Shown here: one piece after another, positions 1 to 7,287 of the stretch
Layout: each line of letters opens with the position of its first letter
How positions within the stretch are numbered: position 1 is the first letter of the stretch
Assembly: GCA_013696015.1 (NCBI GenBank)
Contig: JACCZI010000099.1
Coordinates: forward strand, 1 to 8,539
Direction: 5' to 3'
Length of the DNA stretch: 8,539 nt
From: Nocardioidaceae bacterium
GTDB lineage: Bacteria; Actinomycetota; Actinomycetes; Propionibacteriales; Nocardioidaceae
Notes under the pieces: generated by a model
The model's input: the letters and a program-made list of their open reading frames with translations, nothing else
Database searches by the model: none
Told to the model about the DNA's origin: nothing
Program-made: the position numbers and the translations under genes

Positions 1-179
1 GGATCGAGGTGTGCGACCCGGCGGACCATGCGATCACCGTTCTGCCGTCCCCGACACTGCCGAGACGGTCATTTGTCACCGCGACCGCGGTCGGACCCGG
101 CACCGTCCTGGTGGCCGGGGGCTACGACGACGCGATCGTCCCGACCGATGACGCGCACCTGGTCACCATTCCTCGGTAG
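1..179 (+). CDS. C-terminal end of a kelch-repeat protein (5' end outside window)
   Basis: The frame that starts at base 3 is open from the left edge to the TAG at 177-179 and gives 58 residues with strongly G/C-biased third positions. It contains a kelch-type blade: 'VCDPADHAITVLP', then a strand with 'GPGTVLVAGGYDD' carrying the di-glycine followed by an aromatic residue that marks kelch motifs, and a last short strand ending 'HLVTIPR'. Kelch motifs form four-stranded blades of a beta-propeller that usually bind proteins or sugars, or, as in galactose oxidase, carry an oxidase site. The piece visible here is roughly the last one and a half blades, so no catalytic function can be assigned. 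No start codon is in the window because the gene begins to the left. A stem-loop follows nine bases after the stop. Confidence 0.75.
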   Translation, partial: IEVCDPADHAITVLPSPTLPRRSFVTATAVGPGTVLVAGGYDDAIVPTDDAHLVTIPR

Positions 180-187
180 CGCCTACT

Positions 188-226
188 CCGTCCAGTCAAT
201 GTCGAAGGCTCACCGACGCTGGACGG
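188..226 (+). terminator. Stem-loop after the kelch gene, possible terminator
   Basis: CCGTCCAG at 188-195 pairs perfectly with CTGGACGG at 219-226. Inside the 23-base loop, GTCG (201-204) can pair with CGAC (214-217), giving a nested stem. It begins nine bases after the kelch stop codon, which is where a terminator would sit. No run of T follows, which is common for actinobacterial terminators. Termination is inferred from position and pairing only. Confidence 0.45.
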
Positions 227-420
227 CTGCCGTACGTCGAACCCGGGGCGGCAGGCGGTTGTACCGGCGGGAGCAAGTCGAGGTCGTGTGAAACGCTCGG
301 CTGGTGCGATTCAGCGCTCGCTAGGGCTTCCATGCCGAATGACCGCCAAGAGCCAGTGAGGAGTCCCGACGGCGGGGTGCGTTCCCCTGCTTCGATGTTG
401 GCGCGTCCGCGTATAAGGCC

Positions 421-427
421 AAGGAGG
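421..427 (+). promoter_or_regulatory. Ribosome binding site fixing the GNAT start
   Basis: AAGGAGG is a near-perfect Shine-Dalgarno sequence. It abuts the in-frame ATG at 428 with no spacing, so that ATG is unlikely to be used. It lies six bases before the GTG at 434, the normal distance. The GTG is therefore taken as the start. Confidence 0.7.
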
Positions 428-433
428 ATGAAA

Positions 434-964
434 GTGTCGGGACTCAGGGAAAGCTCGGCTGAGCTGACGCTTCGAGAGATCACAGAGGCCAACCGTGCAG
501 AAGTGGAGCAACTGCGGGTGAGACCGGACCAGGACACCTTCGTCGACGGAGTAGTGTCATCCCTCGCGGAAGCTTCGGCCACCCCAGCGTCAAACCCCTG
601 GTACCGGGCGATCTACGCCGGCGACACCCCCGTGGGCTTTGTGATGATCGCCAACGACGCCCCCGCACAAGACAAAGTCATCCGGTGGCGTTACTACTTG
701 TGGCGGATGCTCATCGACAGTCGGTACCAGGGGCGTGGTTACGGCCGCGCAGCCCTGAATCGGCTGATCGAGTACCTGCGGACCCGCCCGGGCGCCGATG
801 AGTTGGTGACCAGTGTGGTCCCGGGTGAAGGTTCCCCGCTGGGCTTCTATCTTAGGTACGGGTTCGAGACGACCGGCGAGTGGTTCGACCACGAGCAGGT
901 TCTCCGCCTACCGCTCAACGCTGAGACAGCCCGACGGAACCCGATCGTCGGCCCCACTGGCTGA
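434..964 (+). CDS. GNAT-family N-acetyltransferase, BltD/PaiA (diamine acetyltransferase)-like
   Basis: This 176-residue protein fills a single GNAT domain. Residues 11-30 ('LTLREITEANRAEVEQLRV') and the following 'DQDTFV' resemble the N-terminus of BltD/PaiA-type polyamine acetyltransferases. 'GDTPVGFVMI' (63-72) is the central beta-strand. 'WRMLIDSRYQGRGYGRAAL' (90-108) is motif A, with the acetyl-CoA pyrophosphate loop QGRGYG at 99-104. 'GFYLRYGFETTGEWF' (137-151) is the C-terminal signature of the fold. The family transfers acetyl groups from acetyl-CoA to a primary amine. Polyamines are a reasonable guess, but substrates vary widely between relatives. It should be a soluble cytoplasmic enzyme. 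The GTG start is chosen from the upstream AAGGAGG; an ATG at 332 would add 34 poorly conserved, arginine- and proline-rich residues. It stands alone, with a decayed region downstream. Confidence 0.85.
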   Translation: MSGLRESSAELTLREITEANRAEVEQLRVRPDQDTFVDGVVSSLAEASATPASNPWYRAIYAGDTPVGFVMIANDAPAQDKVIRWRYYLWRMLIDSRYQGRGYGRAALNRLIEYLRTRPGADELVTSVVPGEGSPLGFYLRYGFETTGEWFDHEQVLRLPLNAETARRNPIVGPTG

Positions 965-1005
965 TTAAGTCGTGCACGGCGCTCGACTACGTTGCGCGGT
1001 GTCTC

Positions 1006-1107
1006 ATGATCGCTGTTGGGCTGGTGCTTGCGGTGGTCACCGCGCCGGTGGGGGTCTCAGGTGCGTTCATGCCTCCGTTCCAACGTAGGGCGTTCGAGAG
1101 GACGTGA
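1006..1107 (+). pseudogene. TauE/SafE-like N-terminal fragment (putative)
   Basis: From the ATG at 1006 the frame encodes 33 residues before the TGA at 1105. It begins with a hydrophobic segment, and 'AVVTAPVGVSGAF' closely resembles the first membrane helix of actinobacterial TauE/SafE family anion exporters, which are normally about 250-270 residues long. The similarity ends after about 25 residues ('PPFQRRAFERT'), the frame stops, and no continuation was found in the other frames. No Shine-Dalgarno sequence precedes the ATG. The family call comes from a remembered motif rather than a search. It could instead be a chance hydrophobic frame or a tiny membrane peptide. Confidence 0.35.
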
Positions 1108-1299
1108 AAAGCGGTGGCCTTCACCGGCTTTACCATTGACATGCCCGCCAGCAACGTCTCTGAACCACGACTGACAGGCCGACCATCGGTGGCGCGGTCG
1201 TCAGCGGCTGGCGCGACCTGCGGCTGTTGATACAGAATCCACTCCGAGCTGTCCGGGTCCGGTGCCAGGTCCTCGTGCCCGCCAAGAGCGCGTGCATTG

Positions 1300-1413
1300 G
1301 TCGGCGGCATCCTCTCGGGGATCGACGAACGCCTGCTCGAGATCGGGTTGCTGAGCTACGCAACCGTCTGGGGCCTTGCTGGCTTCAGGCTGGTAGGGCG
1401 GTCACAGCCCGCG
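1300..1413 (+). pseudogene. DUF2127-like membrane protein fragment (putative)
   Basis: The frame holding 1300-1413 reads 'VGGILSGIDERLLEIGLL', then 'SYATVWGLAGFRLVGR', and stops at the TAA at 1411. The pattern of a G-I/L-D-E-R-x-L-E-x-x-G loop followed by a helix with Y-A and a later G-x-x-L resembles the middle of DUF2127 family membrane proteins. Such proteins continue for 60 or more residues past this point; here the frame stops. The same frame is closed upstream by a TGA at 1228. Another frame just before it (1182-1260, 'VVSGWRDLRLLIQNPLRAV') also looks coding, so a frameshift may separate two parts of one lost gene. The family call is from motif memory and is weak. Confidence 0.25.
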
Positions 1414-1535
1414 TAACCGTACCGCCGACCGGTAACACACAGCAGCGCCCAGGCCGCCAAGCGTCTCGGAGGTTCCAAGCGTCGCGTCCCCCATCTGACT
1501 GAAGAGGTCCTGGCTCCCCGATAGCCTGCCTAGGC

Positions 1536-1651
1536 TCAACGGTGCTTCCCGTCGATGATGTGCTGCACGCGCTCCAGAAGCGCGCGTTTTCCTCCGCCGA
1601 CAAGGCCCGGGCACGGTTGTAGATTTCGTCGAGCCTGTCTCTCGAGGTCAT
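1536..1651 (-). pseudogene. 38-residue mini-gene broken by a one-base frameshift
   Basis: On the minus strand an ATG at 1651 is preceded by GAAGG at a suitable distance of about eight bases. It reads 'MTSRDRLDEIYNRARALSAEE' and then meets a run of four A at 1590-1587. In the reading frame as written the sequence turns into serine-rich nonsense. With one extra A in the run it continues as 'KRALLERVQHIIDGKHR' and stops at the TGA at 1538-1536. The repaired product is 38 residues, charged and predicted to be almost entirely helical. The phrase 'ARALSAEEKRALLERV' resembles the N-terminal helices of small addiction-module antitoxins such as the TIGR02574 type, but it is too short for a firm call. 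It may be a decayed gene, a sequencing error in a homopolymer, or a real short protein. No toxin partner is present. Confidence 0.4.
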
Positions 1652-1833
1652 CACTCGGCCCTTCGTGCTCGCGCGACCCGGCGCTCCCCGAGTGACACCC
1701 GTTGCCCGTGCATTTCCGGCACCGGTCTGTTTTACGGCGTGGTGACTGACCGCAGACCAGCGCGCGGCGACCGGGGGGGCCGAGCTAGACGCCGGGTCCC
1801 CGTAGCCGCGCTCGGAACACGCCCGTTCCGGCC

Positions 1834-1980
1834 ACCTCGGCCGAAGATCCGCGCGAGGTCGCGCAGCGGGCCAACAGTTTGGTGCGCACCGTCGCAGCGC
1901 CGGGTGCGCTCTTGGCGACGTTCGCGCTCGGAGCGGTGCTGGAAACCGTGGTCGACCCCGACCGCTTGGCGGTGCTTTGA
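1834..1980 (+). pseudogene. Hydrophobic C-terminal gene fragment, family unknown
   Basis: This frame is open from 1789 to the TGA at 1978-1980. From about 1834 it has coding-like codon choice, with 40 of 48 third positions G or C. It reads an acidic/polar part ('TSAEDPREVAQRANSLVR'), then a probable membrane helix ('AAPGALLATFALGAVL'), then a polar tail ending 'DPDRLAVL'. There is no ATG and no convincing ribosome binding site for the GTG or TTG codons inside it, and a TAG at 1786 closes the frame upstream. It looks like the 3' end of a lost membrane-protein gene. I do not recognise the family, and a chance frame in GC-rich DNA cannot be excluded. Confidence 0.3.
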
Positions 1981-2005
1981 CCGTGGACCCGCACACCGGG
2001 TCATG

Positions 2006-2035
2006 GATCGCGGATCGCACGTAGATCGCACGGTA
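2006..2035. repeat. Short direct repeats of GATCGC
   Basis: GATCGC occurs at 2006-2011, 2013-2018 and 2024-2029. The last two copies are part of an almost perfect tandem pair, GATCGCACGTA (2013-2023) and GATCGCACGGTA (2024-2035). The repeats sit 45 bases past the 3' end of the tRNA. No function is evident. Confidence 0.5.
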
Positions 2036-2079
2036 TCGGGCCAAGGACCCCGGAAACCGCCTGTGACCTGCGCCGATAT

Positions 2080-2154
2080 TGGTGGGCGCAACAGGGATCG
2101 AACCTGTGACCGCCTGCTTGTAAGGCAGGTGCTCTACCGCTGAGCTATGCGCCC
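2080..2154 (-). tRNA. tRNA-Val (anticodon UAC)
   Basis: The reverse complement folds into a complete cloverleaf. The acceptor stem GGGCGCA/TGCGCCC is fully paired, the D-stem is GCTC/GAGC, the anticodon stem CCTGC/GCAGG holds loop CTTACAA, and the T-stem ACAGG/CCTGT holds loop TTCGATC. The anticodon TAC is encoded at 2122-2120 and reads GUA and related valine codons. The discriminator base is A, and the 3' CCA is encoded in the DNA (2082-2080). All stems pair perfectly, so the gene should be functional. No clear -35/-10 pair lies in the 18 bases between its 5' end and the upstream hairpin; transcription may start within or beyond that hairpin or come from ahpE. Confidence 0.97.
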
Positions 2155-2172
2155 GAGCCGGACGCGGACAAG

Positions 2173-2212
2173 GTTGTGGCCGCCAGCGTCTCGGGTCACC
2201 GGCGGCCACAAC
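2173..2212 (-). terminator. Perfect 12-bp hairpin between ahpE and tRNA-Val
   Basis: GTTGTGGCCGCC (2173-2184) is exactly complementary to GGCGGCCACAAC (2201-2212), with a 16-base loop. It lies 78 bases past the ahpE stop and 18 bases before the 5' end of the tRNA, both on the minus strand. The obvious role is terminating the DUF3052-ahpE transcript. The bases that follow (CTTGTCC on the minus strand) contain no T run, so it could alternatively be a processing signal or a protein-binding palindrome controlling the tRNA. Confidence 0.55.
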
Positions 2213-2290
2213 GGTTGCTATTGCACACCACAAGGGGGTCCCGGCGCCACTCTCACGGCGTGTTTCGCGCAATTGGCTGCAAATCGCAGA

Positions 2291-2758
2291 TCAGGCCCGC
2301 AGGGAGACAAGTGCCGATCCACTGTGGACGAGATTGCGAGCGTCCGGCATGCCGTTATCGACCGTCCACCGGACCACACCGTCGGTGTCGATGATGAAGG
2401 TGCCTCGCAGGGCGCAGCCTCGGTCTTCGTCGAACACGCCGTACATCCGCGACACCGCGCCGTGTGGCCAGAAGTCGCTGAGCAGCGAGTACGTCAGGCC
2501 GTCGCGGTCAGCGAAGACACGCAGCGCGTACATCGGGTCGCACGAGACCGCCAGCAGTGCCACGTCGTCGTTGTCGTACGTCGGTAGGTCGTCGCGCAGT
2601 GCGCGCAACTCGGAGGTACAGACGCCGCTGAAGGCGAAGGGGTAGAAGAACAACACCACCGTCTTGCGGCCCCGAAACTCGGACAACGCCACGTCCTGGC
2701 CATGCTGGTCTTTAAGCGAGAAGTCAGGAGCCTGGTCACCGACCACCGCGCCCGTCAC
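2291..2758 (-). CDS. ahpE: AhpE-type one-cysteine peroxiredoxin
   Basis: The 155-residue protein is a complete AhpC/TSA-type thioredoxin-fold peroxidase. It reduces peroxides and peroxynitrite in the cytoplasm. The active-site loop 'FFYPFAFSGVCTSE' (37-50) places the peroxidatic cysteine at 47, with Pro40 and Ser44 in the usual P-x3-S/T-x2-C pattern. 'LLSDFWPHGAVSRMYGVFDE' (92-111) and 'RGTFIID' match the AhpE subgroup, known best from M. tuberculosis Rv2238c. No cysteine sits five residues after Cys47, as in BCP/PrxQ two-cysteine enzymes. Cys73 and Cys115 exist but are not at a known resolving position. In mycobacteria AhpE is recycled by mycothiol and mycoredoxin; the same is inferred here. 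The GTG start overlaps the DUF3052 stop by four bases, and GGAG lies seven bases upstream, so the two genes are translationally coupled. Confidence 0.93.
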   Translation of the reverse strand: MTGAVVGDQAPDFSLKDQHGQDVALSEFRGRKTVVLFFYPFAFSGVCTSELRALRDDLPTYDNDDVALLAVSCDPMYALRVFADRDGLTYSLLSDFWPHGAVSRMYGVFDEDRGCALRGTFIIDTDGVVRWTVDNGMPDARNLVHSGSALVSLRA

Positions 2759-3192
2759 CGCTTTGCTCCGCGGGCGGACCGGGGGGTAACCAGCTTGGTC
2801 GCCGACCAGTCGACACTGGCCGACTGCGTGGTAGTCGTGGCCAGGCCGGCGATAGGGGCGGCCTCCGCCACGTCGCTCGCGTCGACGTAGCCGCGGCGTC
2901 CGACCTTGGGTGTGAGCAACAAGATCGCGCCTCCCTCGGCGAGATCGGTGAGGGAGTCGACCAGGGAGTCGACCAGGTCGCCATCATCTTCGCGCCACCA
3001 CAACAAGACGGCGTCCACCACGTCGCCGTAGTCACCGCCGACCATCTCGGCGCCGACGTACCCCTCGATAGCGGCCCTCAGGCCGTTGTCAACATCGTCG
3101 TCCCACCCGAGCTCCTGCACGACCATGTCGGGCCGCAGTCCCAGTCGACCGGCTGTGCCGGCTCGATCCGCGTCGTCCGCGGTCGCGCTCAC
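2755..3192 (-). CDS. DUF3052 family conserved actinobacterial protein
   Basis: This 145-residue acidic protein matches the DUF3052 family, which is found beside ahpE and aceE in many actinobacteria and has no assigned function. The core runs from 'LGLRPDMVVQELGWDDDVD' (18-36) through 'VVDAVLLWWREDDGDLVDSL' (58-77) to 'LLLTPKVGRRGYVDASDVAE' (91-110), ending with a serine/threonine-rich stretch and 'DWSATKLVTP'. There is no signal peptide or membrane segment, so it should be cytoplasmic. The start is the GTG at 3192, because a long purine-rich Shine-Dalgarno (GAGGAGGAGG on the minus strand, 3208-3199) ends six bases before it. A longer frame from 3240 would add 16 arginine-rich residues encoded across that site. 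The gene is first in an operon with ahpE and divergent from aceE. Its conserved context suggests a link to redox or pyruvate metabolism, which is inference only. Confidence 0.88.
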   Translation of the reverse strand: MSATADDADRAGTAGRLGLRPDMVVQELGWDDDVDNGLRAAIEGYVGAEMVGGDYGDVVDAVLLWWREDDGDLVDSLVDSLTDLAEGGAILLLTPKVGRRGYVDASDVAEAAPIAGLATTTTQSASVDWSATKLVTPRSARGAKR

Positions 3193-3198
3193 GCGATG

Positions 3199-3208
3199 CC
3201 TCCTCCTC
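3199..3208 (-). promoter_or_regulatory. Ribosome binding site of the DUF3052 gene
   Basis: CCTCCTCCTC on the plus strand reads GAGGAGGAGG on the minus strand, six bases before the GTG at 3192. It fixes that start. It also shows that the open plus-strand frame from 3196 covers another gene's leader and is not the true 5' end of aceE. Confidence 0.75.
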
Positions 3209-3243
3209 GCGGTCGCCGACCCCTTGGGCCGGCATCGCACGTC

Positions 3244-3270
3244 ACACTAGCCGCTCGGGCAGCGGGACAA
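3244..3270 (-). promoter_or_regulatory. Possible promoter of the DUF3052-ahpE operon
   Basis: On the minus strand TAGTGT (3249-3244) fits the actinobacterial -10 pattern TANNNT. TTGTCC (3270-3265) is a partial -35 with a short spacer of 15 bases. The predicted transcript would start near 3237 and have a leader of about 45 bases containing the strong ribosome binding site. The elements overlap one arm of a 9-bp inverted repeat. The spacer is short and the -35 is imperfect. Confidence 0.35.
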
Positions 3271-3286
3271 GGCACAACCCGAGCGG
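3251..3286. promoter_or_regulatory. 9-bp inverted repeat in the aceE/DUF3052 divergent control region
   Basis: CCGCTCGGG (3251-3259) and CCCGAGCGG (3278-3286) are perfect inverted copies separated by 18 bases. The repeat lies in the 159-bp gap between the two divergent start codons and straddles the proposed -35/-10 of the DUF3052 promoter. It could be an operator bound by a dimeric regulator acting on both genes, or a hairpin if transcribed in the aceE leader. Neither has been shown. Confidence 0.45.
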
Positions 3287-3351
3287 ACCGAGCAACGGCG
3301 GCGGTGGTACGCACAGGTGAACGGGGACCAACTGAGTGCGAGACTGGTGTC

Positions 3352-6114
<2,763 letters not shown>

Positions 6115-6135
6115 GTGTTCGCTGGTGGACGGCGC

Positions 6136-6161
6136 ATGCCCCCTCCGCTGGGGGTAGGCAT
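6136..6161. terminator. Hairpin between convergent aceE and the PHP gene
   Basis: CCCCC (6139-6143) pairs with GGGGG (6150-6154) across a six-base loop. The flanking ATGCC/GGCAT (6136-6140 and 6157-6161) can pair instead if TA at 6155-6156 bulges. It lies 21 bases past the aceE stop and 58 bases from the end of the PHP gene on the other strand. It is well placed as a terminator for aceE and possibly for both genes. No T run follows on the plus strand. Confidence 0.5.
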
Positions 6162-6219
6162 ATGGCAGCGACACGCCCGGCGTGTCTGCAATTCGCCTAC
6201 CGCCACGACTGGCAGGTGG

Positions 6220-7245
6220 TCAGCCGCCGCCGCGGGAGGCCGACCATTCCAGCAGGTCGTCGGCAGTACGGATGTTAATGATGCGGTCGGCCGGCACTCC
6301 GTGGGCCACTGCCCGGGCGCAGCCGTACTCGAGAAACTCGAGCTGACCCGGCGCGTGCGAGTCGGTGTCGATCGAGAACTCGCAGCCGGTCTCGATCGCA
6401 AGGTCGAGCAGCTCGCCCGGTGGGTCGCGGCGCTCCGGTCGGGAGTTGATCTCCACCGCGGTGCCGAACTGCCGACACGCCTCAAACACCACCGCAGCGT
6501 CGAACTGCGACGGGGGTCGTTGCCCGCGGCCGCCGGTGACCAGCCGCCCGGTGCAGTGCCCCAGCACGTCGACGCGGGGGTTCGACACAGCGACCGCCAT
6601 CCGCCGGGTCATCGCCTTGCTGTCCATCCGTAGCTTGCTGTGAACGCTGGCGACGACGATGTCGAGCTCGTCGAGCAGCTCGGGCTCCTGGTCCAACGAC
6701 CCGTCATCGAGGATGTCGACCTCGATCCCGGTCAGGATCCGGAACGGCGCCTGCTCGGCGTTGAGCTCGCGTACCACGTCGAGCTGTCGACGCAGCCGCT
6801 CCGCTGTGAGACCGTTCGCCACTGTCAGGCGCGGGGAGTGGTCCGTCAGCACGACGTAGTCGTGGCCAACATCGATCGCTGCCTGGGCCATCTCCGGGAT
6901 CGGGCTGCCGCCGTCGGACCAGTCGGAGTGCATGTGCAGATCCCCGCGCAGCACGGCCCGCAGCGCCTCGCCGCCCTCGGCCAGGGGTTGCGCGCTGTCT
7001 CTCTCGAGCTGCTGGAGGGCCGCCGGCACGTCACCGGCGAGCGCCTCCCGGACGACAGCGGCCGTCTTGGGCCCCAAGTTCGGCAGCTCGGTGAGTGTTC
7101 CGCCGTCGGCGCGGCGTCGCACGTCCACGGCGTCGAGCTCTGCCAACGTCCAGGCGGCACGGCGGTACGCACGGACCCGATGTGTCTCGGCGCGCTGGCG
7201 TTCGAGCAGGTACGCGATGCGTTTCAGCGCCTCGATCGGATCCAT
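6220..7245 (-). CDS. PHP-domain metal-dependent phosphoesterase with PolX-like HHH N-terminus
   Basis: This protein has 341 residues. Residues 1-80 resemble the N-terminal helical domain of family X DNA polymerases ('RVRAYRRAAWTLAEL', 24-38), with a helix-hairpin-helix DNA-binding loop 'LPNLGPKTAA' (54-63). Residues 100-335 form a PHP domain with its metal ligands in order: 'GDLHMHSDWSDGG' (101-113, His104 and His106), 'LTDHS' (133-137), 'GIEVDIL' (173-179), 'VASVHSKLRM' (His202), 'LGHCTGR' (His230) and 'DTDSHA' (293-298). In bacterial PolX the PHP domain acts as a manganese-dependent exonuclease or AP-site nuclease. Here the nucleotidyltransferase palm normally lying between the two parts is absent. 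A DNA-end-processing nuclease is plausible, but a small-molecule phosphatase cannot be ruled out. The ATG at 7245 is chosen because AGGA lies seven bases upstream; a GTG at 7266 would lie within a heptamer repeat. It is probably in an operon with the upstream hydrolase. Confidence 0.88.
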   Translation of the reverse strand: MDPIEALKRIAYLLERQRAETHRVRAYRRAAWTLAELDAVDVRRRADGGTLTELPNLGPKTAAVVREALAGDVPAALQQLERDSAQPLAEGGEALRAVLRGDLHMHSDWSDGGSPIPEMAQAAIDVGHDYVVLTDHSPRLTVANGLTAERLRRQLDVVRELNAEQAPFRILTGIEVDILDDGSLDQEPELLDELDIVVASVHSKLRMDSKAMTRRMAVAVSNPRVDVLGHCTGRLVTGGRGQRPPSQFDAAVVFEACRQFGTAVEINSRPERRDPPGELLDLAIETGCEFSIDTDSHAPGQLEFLEYGCARAVAHGVPADRIINIRTADDLLEWSASRGGG

Positions 7246-7252
7246 CGACCCA

Positions 7253-7256
7253 TCCT
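7253..7256 (-). promoter_or_regulatory. Ribosome binding site of the PHP gene
   Basis: The minus strand reads AGGA, seven bases before the ATG at 7245. This short but well-spaced match favours that start over the upstream GTG codons of the heptamer repeat. Confidence 0.5.
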
Positions 7257-7259
7257 GGC

Positions 7260-7280
7260 GCACCACGCACCACGCACCAC
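7260..7280. repeat. Three perfect tandem copies of GCACCAC
   Basis: The heptamer GCACCAC occurs at 7260-7266, 7267-7273 and 7274-7280 without a mismatch. On the minus strand it reads GTGGTGC three times, just before the PHP ribosome binding site and seven bases after the hydrolase stop. Each copy supplies GTG codons in a different frame. Copy-number change would alter the spacing between the two genes. Confidence 0.8.
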
Positions 7281-7287
7281 GCCCCAG

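Larger units (their letters stand above)
965..2079. other. Gene-poor, decayed stretch between the GNAT gene and tRNA-Val
   Basis: No intact gene with a start, ribosome binding site and recognisable product was found in these 1.1 kb. The open frames present are short or run straight through the tRNA, and no single frame keeps coding-like codon choice for long. Several fragments do look like former genes and are listed separately: a TauE/SafE-like piece, a DUF2127-like piece, a frameshifted mini-gene and a hydrophobic C-terminal piece. No integrase, transposase or copy of the tRNA 3' end was seen. The stretch lies on the 3' side of the tRNA, where integrative elements insert, so a decayed element is possible but unproven. 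Confidence 0.6.

Noticed and set aside
412..417. TATAAG as a -10 element for the GNAT gene
   Set aside because: Transcription from it would start inside the AAGGAGG ribosome binding site, and no good -35 is present.
1583..1595. Programmed -1 frameshift in the mini-gene
   Set aside because: The site reads GAG GAA AAC and does not form an X-XXY-YYZ slippery heptamer, and no downstream pseudoknot was seen. A plain indel is simpler.
2080..2105. Phage or element attachment site with a duplicated tRNA 3' end
   Set aside because: The 3' end of tRNA-Val occurs only once in the window, and no integrase is nearby.
1739..2143. Plus-strand open frame of 134 codons
   Set aside because: It ends inside the tRNA on the opposite strand, is extremely arginine-rich and has no domain; it is an off-frame reading in GC-rich DNA.
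1385..2272. Long minus-strand open frame of 295 codons
   Set aside because: It reads straight through the intact tRNA-Val gene and joins unrelated low-complexity arginine- and proline-rich sequence. Only its MTSRDRLDEIY segment is kept, as part of the frameshifted mini-gene.
3196..3351. 52-residue N-terminal extension of AceE
   Set aside because: It overlaps the ribosome binding site and putative promoter of the divergent DUF3052 gene, is not like AceE N-termini, and has no ribosome binding site of its own.
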